Of a stretch of 64,000 nt of DNA, positions 35,423-45,600 are shown one piece after another; position 1 is the first letter of the stretch; every line of letters begins with the position of its first letter. Where the stretch lies: contig NZ_CP021358.1 in the NCBI RefSeq assembly GCF_002157205.1, positions 1,860,001-1,924,000 of the forward strand, read 5' to 3'. A model generated the notes under the pieces. The model made no database searches. It was not told the DNA's origin and saw only the letters and a program-made list of their open reading frames with translations. Position numbers and translations under genes: made by a program. This DNA is from Kushneria marisflavi (lineage in GTDB: Bacteria > Pseudomonadota > Gammaproteobacteria > Pseudomonadales > Halomonadaceae).

Positions 35423-36499
35423 ATGGCCGAATTCTCTAATACCTTTCCCGCGGCACGCGGTGTTCAGTCTGGAAGACCCTGCTATGTAGCGATGTGTCCG
35501 CTTCGCTTGATACCGAAAATTTTTATTTTTGATGGGCAGGAGGTTCCTCCTGAGCTCAGGGCGCAACGGATTTTGAATCGCACTCGCATACCTGACATCG
35601 TGAGCTATCTGCTGGACAACCCTTCTGACTATACGCTTTCCGGCATCACTGCCTCTATAGACGGACAAGTGTCTTTTGAGCCCAGCACAGATACGGGCCC
35701 TGGGCAAAATCTCGGATTACTGTCCATTCCGATGGATGCCAAGATTTTGATCAACGATGGCCAGCATCGCCGTGAAGCGATTGTGCAGGCCATCGAGCAA
35801 AACCCCGAGCTTGGCTATGACAACATCCCTGTGCTTTTTTTCATCGATGATGGACTTAAAAGAAGTCAGCAAATGTTTGCTGATCTCAATAAACATGCCG
35901 TCCGTCCAAGTGATTCAATAAGCACTTTATATGATCATCGGGATTCTTTATCAGAACTCGCCAGATATGTCGTTAAAGAAGTAAAGGTTTTTTCCAGACT
36001 TACTGAAATGGAAAAATCAAGCATCTCCAATCGAAGCAGCAAATTCTTTACCCTTTCAGCCATAAAAAATGCGTCGAAGGCTTTATTGATGAAGGGGAAG
36101 CATGATCCCGTCACGGAAGAAGATCAAAGACTGGCAGTAGAGTTTTGGAATGCAGTTGCCGAGAACATGTCAGATTGGCAACTGGCCTTGGAAAAAAAGG
36201 TAGCAACTTGTGATCTGCGCGAGCAATACATTCATGCTCACGGTGTCATGTTGCAAGCCATGGGGCAAATAGGAGCACATCTTCTTTGCAAACCAAAACA
36301 GCAGTGGTGTGAAACTTTGAAGGGCCTGCAAAAAATCGATTGGGCTCGTGCGAACAGTGATTGGGAAGGGCGTGCAATGCATCATGGCCGCATTAGTAAA
36401 GCACGCAGCAGTGTGGTGCTCAGTGGCAACTACATCAAACAGCAGTTGGGTATGCCATTGACTCCTACCGAGCAGGAATATGAGGAGTCTTTTAAATGA
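35423..36499 (+). CDS. dndB: DNA phosphorothioation regulator DndB (DGQHR domain)
   Basis: 358 residues. The diagnostic NDGQHRREAI motif is at 111-120, preceded by FIFDGQEVPPELRAQRILNRTRIPDIVSYL and followed by MFADLNKHAVRPSDS, the core of DGQHR/DndB proteins. DndB is not required for sulfur insertion; in studied systems it lowers dnd transcription and modification level. ATG 35423 is chosen over 35393 because GGAG lies five bases upstream. It is the first gene of dndBCDE and overlaps dndC by four bases. Composition is poorer in GC than the preceding core genes. Confidence 0.92.
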   Translation: MAEFSNTFPAARGVQSGRPCYVAMCPLRLIPKIFIFDGQEVPPELRAQRILNRTRIPDIVSYLLDNPSDYTLSGITASIDGQVSFEPSTDTGPGQNLGLLSIPMDAKILINDGQHRREAIVQAIEQNPELGYDNIPVLFFIDDGLKRSQQMFADLNKHAVRPSDSISTLYDHRDSLSELARYVVKEVKVFSRLTEMEKSSISNRSSKFFTLSAIKNASKALLMKGKHDPVTEEDQRLAVEFWNAVAENMSDWQLALEKKVATCDLREQYIHAHGVMLQAMGQIGAHLLCKPKQQWCETLKGLQKIDWARANSDWEGRAMHHGRISKARSSVVLSGNYIKQQLGMPLTPTEQEYEESFK

Positions 36500-38019
36500 C
36501 GGTCAAAGAAGAGAACTTTATTTTCCCCGATCATTTATCCATGATCCAGGATTATACAATTGCCGGCCGCCCGCTTGTGGATCTGGTTCGCGAAATTCAG
36601 ACCATCTATTGCTCGGATGACCGCCCCTGGATTATTGGTTTTAGTGGTGGCAAGGATTCAACCTGCATTCTGTCCCTTATCTATATGGCACTACTCCAGC
36701 TTCCAGATGATAAGCGTAAAAAGCATGTGTATGTTGTTTCTTCCGACACGCTGGTGGAAACCCCTGTCGTTGTCGATATGATTCAACGTGTCATCGATAC
36801 GATTAATGAGTCAGCGCCGCAGGAAAACCTGCCGATCAGTGCTCATAGCGTTGTACCAAAAACTGATCAGACTTTCTGGGTCAATTTATTGGGTCGTGGT
36901 TACCCCGCACCCAACCAGAGTTTTCGATGGTGCACCGAGCGCATGAAAATTCATCCTGTCAGTGAATTTATTCTTGATAAAGTCGCAAGGTTTGGCGAGG
37001 CCGTGGTTGTTCTGGGCTCTCGTAGTCAGGAAAGTGCGTCTCGAGCTCAGGTTATTTCCAAGCATAAGATTGATGGCTCGGCGCTTAGCCGCCATACCTC
37101 CTTGCCTAATGCCTATACCTACATGCCGATCGAGAACTGGTCAGCAGATGAAGTATGGATGTATTTGATGAGTGCTCCCTGCCCCTGGGGCGGCTCCAAC
37201 AGAGAGCTTCTGGAACTTTACAAGGGATCAAACCAGGGCGAGTGCCCAATCGTCATCGACAAGAGCACACCTTCCTGCGGTAATAGCCGCTTCGGCTGCT
37301 GGACATGCACCGTAGTGACTGATGACAAGGCACTCCATGGACTGATCGAATCAGGCGCCAGCTGGATGACGCCGCTGCTGGCCTTCAGGAACAAGCTCTA
37401 CCAGTCTCGTCAGCCTGAAAATTCCGAAGAGTATCGCAACTTTCGTCGGCGAACCGGGCGTGTTACGTATAACTCGGGCGATATAAGCGATGACAGCGTC
37501 CAGGAAGTACGCCACATACCGGGGCCTTATTGGCTATCCAAACGTCAGGAGTTTCTGCATGAGCTACTGACCATCGAGAAAGGGATCAACGATGATGGTG
37601 AAGCCATCGAGCTGATCACGCGGCCAGAACTGCACATGATCAGAAGAGAATGGCTGAGAGACCCCAATGAACCCGACTGGGAAGATTCTCTCCCGGGCAT
37701 CTATCGAGCAGTCTACGGTGAAGACCTGGATTGGGTAGAAGACGATGCTGGCGCGTTTACACGGGCCGACTCGGAAACGCTGGAACATCTTTCTGAAAAG
37801 TACGGCGTACCTGCTGCACTTATCCGCAAGATGCTCGAAGCTGAACTTCAGGTCTCTGGGCTTGGCAATCGACGAGGAATCCTGAACAGCCTTGAAAGCA
37901 TTCTCCAAAGAGACTGGGAAGACCTTGAGGTCATCAATGAACGCAATCACTCCCTTCGTAAACGTGGCAAGACCTACGCTGAAGAAGTGAAAGAAGAATT
38001 TTCAGAGTTCCTGCATTAA
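36496..38019 (+). CDS. dndC: DNA sulfur modification protein DndC
   Basis: 507 residues, PAPS-reductase/ATP-pyrophosphatase family. The PP-loop SGGKDST is at 50-56. Cysteines that could ligate an iron-sulfur cluster occur in FRWCTERMK, STPSCG and FGCWTCTVV. DndC activates the DNA backbone with ATP so that sulfur from a cysteine desulfurase replaces a non-bridging phosphate oxygen. The ATG overlaps the dndB stop (ATGA). The C-terminal 120 residues are acidic and helical, as in the family. Confidence 0.95.
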   Translation: MTVKEENFIFPDHLSMIQDYTIAGRPLVDLVREIQTIYCSDDRPWIIGFSGGKDSTCILSLIYMALLQLPDDKRKKHVYVVSSDTLVETPVVVDMIQRVIDTINESAPQENLPISAHSVVPKTDQTFWVNLLGRGYPAPNQSFRWCTERMKIHPVSEFILDKVARFGEAVVVLGSRSQESASRAQVISKHKIDGSALSRHTSLPNAYTYMPIENWSADEVWMYLMSAPCPWGGSNRELLELYKGSNQGECPIVIDKSTPSCGNSRFGCWTCTVVTDDKALHGLIESGASWMTPLLAFRNKLYQSRQPENSEEYRNFRRRTGRVTYNSGDISDDSVQEVRHIPGPYWLSKRQEFLHELLTIEKGINDDGEAIELITRPELHMIRREWLRDPNEPDWEDSLPGIYRAVYGEDLDWVEDDAGAFTRADSETLEHLSEKYGVPAALIRKMLEAELQVSGLGNRRGILNSLESILQRDWEDLEVINERNHSLRKRGKTYAEEVKEEFSEFLH

Positions 38020-40013
38020 TGCTTATTAAAGAGCTTACGCTGACCGATTTTCGGGTTTACGAAGGCGTGAATCATTTCAATCTTTGCCCGGAAAAACATG
38101 ACGGCAAATTGCGCCCCATCATTCTCTTTGGCGGTCTCAACGGCGCAGGAAAAACCAGCATCCTTCTAGGGATCAGGCTTGCCCTGTACGGAAAGCTGTG
38201 TCTAGGCTCTGCCGTTTCACAAAGGCGTTACGATGAATTTTTACTGGAGGCATTGCACCACTCTCGCGCAACGGGGCGCTCAGCCAACACGGCAGCCGTT
38301 GAGCTGACGTTTACCTATGCAAAGCTAGGCACCGAGAACCAGTACCATGTGAAGCGTGAATGGGAGCGGCGCAGTAACGGCGTCAAGGAATCCCTGACCA
38401 TCCATGAAAACGAGGCGCCGATAAAGGGACTAAACCAGGAACAGGCTCAAAATTTTTTGAATGAGCTGATTCCTGCCGGCGTGTCAGACCTTTTCTTCTT
38501 CGACGGAGAGAAAATCGCCCAGCTGGCCGATGATACGGGCGGTGCCGCACTGGAGCAGTCGATCAAGAAACTGCTGGGTCTGGATGTCGTCGAGCGGCTT
38601 GCCGGTGACCTGACCGTTTTAAACCGGAATCTGACCAAACGCTCTTCAGCCCAGGAAATCCAATCGAAAATCGATTCGGAGCAATCCAGCCTTGAGCGTT
38701 GTAGAGCACAGATTGAGTCTGTACGTCAGAAGATAAACACGCTTTATGTGCAGCGTGCAGAAACACAGGAGCACGCCAACAGGCTTCAAAAGGACATCGA
38801 CGACCGTGGCGGCCATTTTTCTGCGCCTCGAAAACAGCTTGAATCCAGACTTGTAGAGCTGCAGGGAGAACGGGACAGAATCGTTTCCAGAATCAATATC
38901 CTGATGTCTGACGCTGCACCTCTCGCATTGGCAGAAGCCTTTTGCGCCAGAACCGAGAGCCAGATTGAGAACGACCTTAACCTTCAAACCCTTCATCGTG
39001 AACGCAGGCTTTACGACGAGTATCGGACTCAACTGGCAGGTTCGCTTGATTCAAGGTTATCCGCTGACGCGTTAGCCGTTGTTCTGGAAGAACTGGATAA
39101 CCTTGGCCAGGCGACATCGGGCCTTGAAAACCAACACCCCGTTCATGATGTTACATCCTCTCAAGCCAGCCAACTTTTCTCTGTGTTTCGTGAAGCTCGA
39201 AAGCAGAAGGACGATGTGGTGGCGTTATTTGAAGCTCTGGAAAAGGTTGAAACAGATCTCGACGAGATAGGGGCGTCACTTGCTCGAGCACCGGATGATT
39301 TACTAATCGCGAGCGATTTCGAAAATCTGCAACAGCTGCAACAAACGCTTGGCCGTCTGAATGCTGAGATTGACACGCTTCGTAACCAAGGCAGGGAAAC
39401 TGCCAATGAGGCGGTTGAGAGCGCTCGACGGCTCGACCGTCTTTATGAAGAAGCTGCGAAATCGGGCGACCAAAAGCGAGTGTTTGACTACATCAATAAT
39501 GCCAGCGGTCTCCTCACGGATTACGTAGGACAAACCGCCACCGCGAAAATTCGTGATCTTGAGACACAATTTACCGATTGCTTTGCAAAGCTCTCCCGGA
39601 AAAACGATCTGGATCTGCAAATCCGTATCGACACCAGTACGTTCCATGTGAGTCTTCTCACAGACAATGGCAAAACCATTGCCAAGGATGAACTCTCAGC
39701 CGGCGAAAAGCAGATTTTTGCCATTTCAATGCTTGAAGCCCTGGCCAAAACCTCCGGACGTCAGCTCCCCATGATTGTGGATACACCATTGGGCAGGCTG
39801 GATTCAGAGCATCGCGCCAGACTTGTGGAAGGGTACTTCCCGGTGGCAAGCCATCAAATGATCATTCTCTCGACCGACACGGAAGTCGATGAGTCGTTCT
39901 ATTCAGTGCTGTCTCCGGATATTTCCAGAGCCTACAAGCTTGAATACGACTCGGCGGCAGGCGCGACCAGAGCTTATGAAGGCTATTTCTGGCAAGAGCA
40001 GGAGGCCCACTAA
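38019..40013 (+). CDS. dndD: DNA sulfur modification ATPase DndD
   Basis: 664-residue SMC/RecF-like ATPase. Walker A GLNGAGKTS (39-47) is followed by a DLFFFDGEKIAQLADD block (about 155-170), long coiled coils (about 200-500), the ABC signature LSAGEKQ (about 556-562) and Walker B MIVDTPLGRLD (about 585). DndD is thought to supply energy or DNA remodelling for phosphorothioation. It is joined to dndC by a TAATG overlap, and the same overlap joins it to dndE. It is a normal length and intact. Confidence 0.94.
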   Translation: MLIKELTLTDFRVYEGVNHFNLCPEKHDGKLRPIILFGGLNGAGKTSILLGIRLALYGKLCLGSAVSQRRYDEFLLEALHHSRATGRSANTAAVELTFTYAKLGTENQYHVKREWERRSNGVKESLTIHENEAPIKGLNQEQAQNFLNELIPAGVSDLFFFDGEKIAQLADDTGGAALEQSIKKLLGLDVVERLAGDLTVLNRNLTKRSSAQEIQSKIDSEQSSLERCRAQIESVRQKINTLYVQRAETQEHANRLQKDIDDRGGHFSAPRKQLESRLVELQGERDRIVSRINILMSDAAPLALAEAFCARTESQIENDLNLQTLHRERRLYDEYRTQLAGSLDSRLSADALAVVLEELDNLGQATSGLENQHPVHDVTSSQASQLFSVFREARKQKDDVVALFEALEKVETDLDEIGASLARAPDDLLIASDFENLQQLQQTLGRLNAEIDTLRNQGRETANEAVESARRLDRLYEEAAKSGDQKRVFDYINNASGLLTDYVGQTATAKIRDLETQFTDCFAKLSRKNDLDLQIRIDTSTFHVSLLTDNGKTIAKDELSAGEKQIFAISMLEALAKTSGRQLPMIVDTPLGRLDSEHRARLVEGYFPVASHQMIILSTDTEVDESFYSVLSPDISRAYKLEYDSAAGATRAYEGYFWQEQEAH

Positions 40014-40372
40014 TGTTTCCTTCTCGAATTCAGTTGAGCAAGAAAACATGGGACCGTCTGCAGTACATGCAGACGAAAACGCGCCTGACCCCTAACGTGC
40101 TGGCACGCACGGCGATCGCGCTGGCACTGCGCGATACACATACGGCGACCATCAATGAAAACAAGCCTGAGCAAACGCATGTGATTAACCGCGACGTGTT
40201 GTTTGGCGATCAGGCAAATGTGTATGAAGCTTTGATTCGGCAGTTCTGTGCCGAGCAAAACATTGATGCTGATGTTCAGGATATTGTTCGGTCATTGATT
40301 GATGTGGGTTTGCATAAAATGGGGCATACCAAGAATTCGCTAGACTTAAAAGAGCTGTACTCTAAAAAATAA
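40013..40372 (+). CDS. dndE: DNA sulfur modification protein DndE
   Basis: 119 residues, small and basic, of the DndE family. The first half is IQLSKKTWDRLQYMQTKTRLTPNVLARTAIALAL, a ribbon-helix-like arrangement, and the second half contains EALIRQFCAEQNIDADVQDIVRSLIDVGLHKMG. DndE binds nicked double-stranded DNA in the studied case and is essential for modification. It is the last gene of the operon and ends 66 bp before the convergent channel gene. No cysteine desulfurase dndA is present, so a housekeeping IscS would have to supply sulfur. Confidence 0.92.
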   Translation: MFPSRIQLSKKTWDRLQYMQTKTRLTPNVLARTAIALALRDTHTATINENKPEQTHVINRDVLFGDQANVYEALIRQFCAEQNIDADVQDIVRSLIDVGLHKMGHTKNSLDLKELYSKK

Positions 40373-40388
40373 TTCAAGTTACACAATT

Positions 40389-40430
40389 GAGAGGGCTTCA
40401 TATATTCTATGTGAAAATTATGAAGCTCTC
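40389..40430. terminator. Convergent hairpin between dndE and the channel gene
   Basis: GAGAG(G)GCTTCATA pairs with TATGAAGCTCTC (12 bp, one bulged G; 16-base loop) in the only gap between the two convergent operons. T-runs are poor on both sides, so it may be a weak two-way terminator. Confidence 0.55.
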
Positions 40431-40438
40431 AAAAGCTA

Positions 40439-41548
40439 CTAAACTCTAGCATAACGCCTAACAACAGTAACCATAAACAAACTTGTATAGAGCAAGCCTA
40501 AAACTGCTAAAAACCCGGAAGCGATTTTTCCGAAAGGGTTTAGTGGAGTGATATCTCCATAACCAAGAGTGGTAAATGTAACAACTGTGTAATAAAAACA
40601 ATTTAGCAACCTAGCCAGATAGCCTTGCCCAAGATTTTCACTGGAAAGGAAGAAACAAAAAACCGCCGTATATATGACCCATACAAATAAAATATTCCAT
40701 GCTACTTTACTAGGGCTTTCACCGTAATTGGATGTTATTTTATAAAGAAACAACACTAGCTTTGATGGTCTGTTCGAAGATTTATACTCTAGATCCTTTT
40801 CTTGTAGGAAAACTTTTGATGCAGCATCATGATCACCAATCATTTGATACTGAGTTCGAGCGTTTTTCAAGATTTGATGCTTACGCTTTGGATCATGATC
40901 AACTAGAGACTCAGCCGACCTTTCAAAATATTGAGCAGCTTCTCGAAACTTAGATATTCTTTGATAGTGATAGGCGGCTTCGTATAAGCTATCGCACACT
41001 TTGTCTTTGAGTTCTGCCTCATTTGCGGCTTCAGATGCATTAATCCACAACTGGATTCGCTCATAATCCGGAATATCATTATTTAATTCCCCGCACTTCG
41101 CCAGCCTGAATGCGCACTTGTACTTTGACTCGGCTAACCTAGTTGCTGCAAGCCGTGCGTAAAGGCTCTTCAAAGAATCGAAATGATCGGGAGAAAGATT
41201 AAAAGCCTCAAGATCCAGAAGTTCAATGTCGTCTGGGTTCAAGATATTCTCTTCTAACATCTCAAGGTCAAGACTAAAATCGCTTCCAGAGGACTCTGTA
41301 GCTGAGTCCGATTTAATCCACTTTCCATTGGCAAGAACTTTTATTCCTGCTTGAGTTCTTAACCAACCTTGGAAATCATCGAACTGGTCCGTTACGAATT
41401 GATCGATATCTTCAAACTCTAGGTCTTGAAAATAATCCTCTCGATTCTCTAAAACAAAGTCTTGCAAGAAGTCTAAGCCTATAATCTTCTCTTCTTTTTC
41501 TAAATCATTAAGCAAGCTTTCTATTGCAGCTTCATACCATTCATTCAT
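40439..41548 (-). CDS. Protein with TPR-like helices and a C-terminal potassium-channel pore
   Basis: 369 residues. An acidic N-terminal region (1-115) is followed by helical, TPR/SNAP-like repeats (about 120-250: RLAATRLAESKYKCAFRLAKCGE, ASEAANEAELKDKVCDSLYEAAYHY, YFERSAESL). The C-terminal 90 residues form a 2-TM ion channel: TM1 about 283-302, pore helix with selectivity filter TTLGYGD (326-332), TM2 about 341-362. The ATG overlaps the ParB-like stop (ATGA), so it is the last gene of the dptFGH operon. Potassium conduction is predicted from the filter. A membrane-depolarising defence effector is an inference; I know no named family for this combination. Confidence 0.82.
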   Translation of the reverse strand: MNEWYEAAIESLLNDLEKEEKIIGLDFLQDFVLENREDYFQDLEFEDIDQFVTDQFDDFQGWLRTQAGIKVLANGKWIKSDSATESSGSDFSLDLEMLEENILNPDDIELLDLEAFNLSPDHFDSLKSLYARLAATRLAESKYKCAFRLAKCGELNNDIPDYERIQLWINASEAANEAELKDKVCDSLYEAAYHYQRISKFREAAQYFERSAESLVDHDPKRKHQILKNARTQYQMIGDHDAASKVFLQEKDLEYKSSNRPSKLVLFLYKITSNYGESPSKVAWNILFVWVIYTAVFCFFLSSENLGQGYLARLLNCFYYTVVTFTTLGYGDITPLNPFGKIASGFLAVLGLLYTSLFMVTVVRRYARV

Positions 41549-42615
41549 TGCTGTCTGCTCTCTCTTTCTAGCAGGCCCTCTAACTTAGCCCTTAAATCTT
41601 CAAACAAGTCCAGCTCAATTCTTGAAGGGTTAGTAGCCTTCTCGACATGAGTGATAAAAGATTTTATTTTCTTGATTCGCTTTTCGGCATCGTAATCATA
41701 ATCGACTTCATCTAGAAGAACCCCGGACTCCAGCTGGCTCCTAACTTCATTTATTGAAATGTTCTTGGCAAAATTTCTTAATTCAGAGGGGTTTTTTATT
41801 TCAAGATCTCCATGATGTTTTTGTGTTATCGCATCATAAATTCTATGTAAGTTTTTTTGATTTTCGAAAACTCCTTTTTCTGAATTCCAGCCGAGCCATT
41901 CAATCTTAAAATATTTGTTGCCCCCTACCATTTCAGAAAACAGCGAAAATAACTTGGAATCCGCACTTGCCATGTATTTGGGATCGCGTTTCATCTGCAT
42001 AAATGCTTGGAAGCCTTGGTGACGACGCTGTACCTCTGCCGGCCTCATACCTAATAACGTACCTATTTCTTTATAGTCTTGGCCCGACTCCACCATATCG
42101 GTGATTAACTTGGCACTTTGATAGCCACCCCACTGGCGAGGTCCGGAAACATGCCGAATCCCCATCAGTCTGTAAGAATGATCTTTAATTTCTTCTGGGG
42201 ATCCTTCAACCAATATAACATTTATGTTTTTATATTTTTCTTTTAACTGTTCAGGGAAGTTTTCGAAGAACTCCTCCTCCCGGTGATCGTAGTACTCTGA
42301 AATCAGAGACTTGAATGCAGCGACCCTTCTATTTCCTTCAATTACTAAAAACTCCTTCTTTTTACTGCCCTCCGACCTGTCGTCTAATTCTTTTACAACA
42401 ATTTTATCCACTTCCAGAAATCCATTTCTAAGTATGGAAGTTTCGAGATCAGAGATATTTTCTTTAATAAGCCTCTGTTGGGTTTCGGCTTGCATACGAA
42501 CGATTTGCTCAGCTGTCAATTCGTTATGCTCTGAGCCATCGTTAAGCCGATAGTTATTTGGGTCCAGCATCAACTGGCCCAAACTAACGGTTATCTCTTT
42601 AGTTCTAATAGTCAT
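41545..42615 (-). CDS. ParB/sulfiredoxin-fold protein in the dpt operon
   Basis: 356 residues. The N-terminal half has a ParB-like NTPase domain: VSLGQLMLDPNNYRL, ETSILRNGFLEVDKIVV, and EGNRRVAAFKSL (93-104), the counterpart of the ParB GERR box. GIRHVSGPRQWGGYQSAKLI follows, then a helix-turn-helix-like EIGTLLGMRPAEVQRRHQGFQAF. The C-terminal 150 residues are helical and unrecognised. ATG 42615 is preferred over upstream TTG codons. It starts 16 bp after dptH and overlaps the channel gene. It could sense DNA state and gate the channel protein, or act as a nuclease; neither is shown. Confidence 0.8.
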   Translation of the reverse strand: MTIRTKEITVSLGQLMLDPNNYRLNDGSEHNELTAEQIVRMQAETQQRLIKENISDLETSILRNGFLEVDKIVVKELDDRSEGSKKKEFLVIEGNRRVAAFKSLISEYYDHREEEFFENFPEQLKEKYKNINVILVEGSPEEIKDHSYRLMGIRHVSGPRQWGGYQSAKLITDMVESGQDYKEIGTLLGMRPAEVQRRHQGFQAFMQMKRDPKYMASADSKLFSLFSEMVGGNKYFKIEWLGWNSEKGVFENQKNLHRIYDAITQKHHGDLEIKNPSELRNFAKNISINEVRSQLESGVLLDEVDYDYDAEKRIKKIKSFITHVEKATNPSRIELDLFEDLRAKLEGLLERESRQQ

Positions 42616-42631
42616 CAACAATGCCTGTAAC

Positions 42632-45600
42632 TTAGTTTAACTCAAGAAATTCCCAGAAAGCTAAATCTTTAATCTTAGATACTTTCTTTTTACCATCGAT
42701 ATATAAGCTATAATGCTTTTCAAGCTTACGAATCTCACCCATATGAAACTCCTCACTCTGCTTGCTAGGAGTGTTAAAAATGGCTTTAATCTCTTGTGAT
42801 TTTATATTGGCAACCTGATGAATCACCCATGACAAAATTAGAGTGGAATAATCGTTGTCACCGGTCTTGAAATGCGTCAGTTCCTGTGTTGAAAGGATGG
42901 TGCCTACCCCAAACTCTCGACCTTCTTTAAGAATTTTCTTCAGGCTATCGAAATCCTGTGACATGAAGTTATCGGCTTCATCGACCAGAATCATCTTGGA
43001 AATCTGACGAAGACTACCCTCCAGCCTTGAGCTGCCCTGCTGGTGCATCTGGGTGTAAAACAGATCCAGCGTTAACGCGACCACCAGATTCTGAATACTT
43101 GGATCGTAACCGGATAGGTTGATAACGGTGACGCCATCGACAAGGTCATAAAGTGACTGCGTCTTGCGGGTATCCGGCTCAAAGATTTCGAACCCGATCA
43201 GATCATCCAGAGCCGCATAGAGAGAATCCTGCTCGACCTTCTCCTGCGACTGAAACACTTCCCATATGTCGGCAAGCGTTGGGGCTGGTTTGACCCAGGT
43301 CGAAGAATCCTGAGGATATATTCCGGCCGCTTCATAGGCGTCCATCACCAGCGTACGCACCTTGTTCTGCTGACGTGGGCCAAGCCCAAATGCTTTGGCG
43401 ATGGTAGTGCGGAACAGGTTGGCCGTATGCATCGGCTGCATAGGACGGTTGCCAAATACCGCGAATGGGTTGAAGGGCAAATGAAATAGGTCAAATACCT
43501 TGGCATTGGTGGCTGCTACAAAGTCATCCTTAACGTAATCGGCCTTGTAGTCGAAGATCAGAATGCCGATATCAGTACCGCCAACATTGTTGTGCTGGTT
43601 ATGGACCAGTTGAGTGATCAACGACTTGGTAAACTGGGTTTTACCAGTCCCCATAGTGCCAATGATGCCGGTATTGGTATTGAACAGCTTCTCGGTATTG
43701 GTGGGCTCCCAGATAACAGGCTGTTGGGTCTGAACGTCGGTGCCAAACTGCACGGTCAAAGGCTGAGTTAATTCAGACTTCGTCTCCAGGGCCGTTTCAG
43801 TTGTTTCGCTCTCGACCGTAGAGTTATCGTTCTCATCATATGCCGCAGGTTCATCGCCGAAAAGAATTGTTTGAATGCCGCCGAGGCCCTCTTGTTCAGG
43901 CATGTCCTCATTACCCTGATGTTGAGTGCCAAGCATGTACTTCTTGGGGATCCGTAAGGACCTGCCTTCCAGAATATTTCTCTTCAATACCTGATACGAA
44001 GTATGGATCAGGGTATCCATCATGCTGATGGGGATCTCTACTTTCAGCACGCCGTCGCTTTCCTCGTAGCTTTCAGAGAAACACGCATCGCTATTAATCA
44101 ACGCGACAACCATGCCATCAGGATAATCGGTCAATTGCCCTATGCTATAGGTGCCGTCCAGCCATGTTTCTCGCTCGTCAAGAAAACTATCGAAATGGGT
44201 GTTATCGAACACCTCGTAAAGCTGATATTTTTCGACCTGTAGCAAAATCTGTCGAATAAAAAGGCCTCTAAACAGTCGGCCTGCCAGATTGTCCTGACCA
44301 AGAATGGTTTCCATGTAGTGTTTGAGTTCAAGTGCTTGCGTGCAGGCTTTTCTGAAATCCGGACGGCTACCGGCCTTGGCTTCAACAGGTAGCAGATAAA
44401 GCTTCCCGTTTTTGAAACCGGCGAACAGGATGTCATCTGAAATCGGCCCATGTCTGGAGCTAGAGTTACGACGGGAAAAGTCGGACTCACTCATGGCCAA
44501 ACCGATGTTGCCTGCAACCCGAATCATCTCGGCAACTGACAATGGCACCCAGCAGATATCAGACTGGGATAACATGATAGCCACCGTCTTATAGGAAGCT
44601 ATTACACCCTGTTTGCCCAGTTCCTCTCGATGCGGGTCGCTCACCATCTGCAACAGCCACTCGCCATTGAAGGCGTTGAACTCGCGAATCAGGCTTTCAC
44701 CGGCGTTGCCCAATACGCTCTTGTAGAGGTTGGACTGCTTGGTCACAGTGATAGCGTCGTACCCGGAAGAGCTGGTGTACTGATCCGAGTAGTGAATCAG
44801 GATGATGTCGCTACTACCCTGAAAAAAGTCCAGCGTTACTTTTGGGTCGATAATGGTGACCCATATTGAGCTGTCATAGGACCGCTCAAGCTGCTCCCTG
44901 ACTGAGGTGCTGACGGATAAACGAATAGCAGAATTGTTGTCATAGGCGTCTCCACTAACGATGGATGGCCGCCAGAGTCGGCTGAACCCTTTAGCAACCA
45001 TAAGGTGAGGTTTGTCCGAGCAATCAACACCTTTCATCCCCAAGCCAGTGAAATAAAACTCGTTTTCCTTGAGTGAGGATTCTCCCGCCAGGAGGCCGCC
45101 ACACGACATGCCGGAAATATGCTCATCAACATCATTATTGCGCGGGTCAACCAACTGGTTGTTTCTGAAAAAGCTCAGGTGAGCGTATTTCTGGCTATCA
45201 ACCTGACCGTTTCGAAATTTGCTGAAGCTTAGATGGGTGCGTAATACGTCCACGATCGTGTCGGCATTGCGTTTGGCTGCCCCTTTGTCCAGACCATATC
45301 GATTCTTGATCTCATCGTAGGTCGCCATCTCGGCAAAAAAATCGAACTCGGTATCGACTTCGTCATCGTCATACAGGTTGACATGAATGCGGCGGCCATC
45401 ATCGAGACGATCGTTATAGTAGGCGAGAATACCTCTGAAAAGTTCTCGATTCTCTGCATTATTGATAGAGTTAATGAGTATGGGCGCAGCGGGTACTTCT
45501 TCGAACAGCTTTTTGAAGGTCTCGACAAACTCTTCAATCTTGTGCCGAACCAGTTTGATGACATACTCAAAACTGGAGTCTTCCTTTGGAACTATTTCCA

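Noticed and set aside
41545..42615. ParB-like gene as the chromosomal partitioning ParB for the parS at 11904
   Set aside because: It lacks a ParA partner, lies in a restriction operon, and has a non-standard C-terminal half; the real ParB should be elsewhere.
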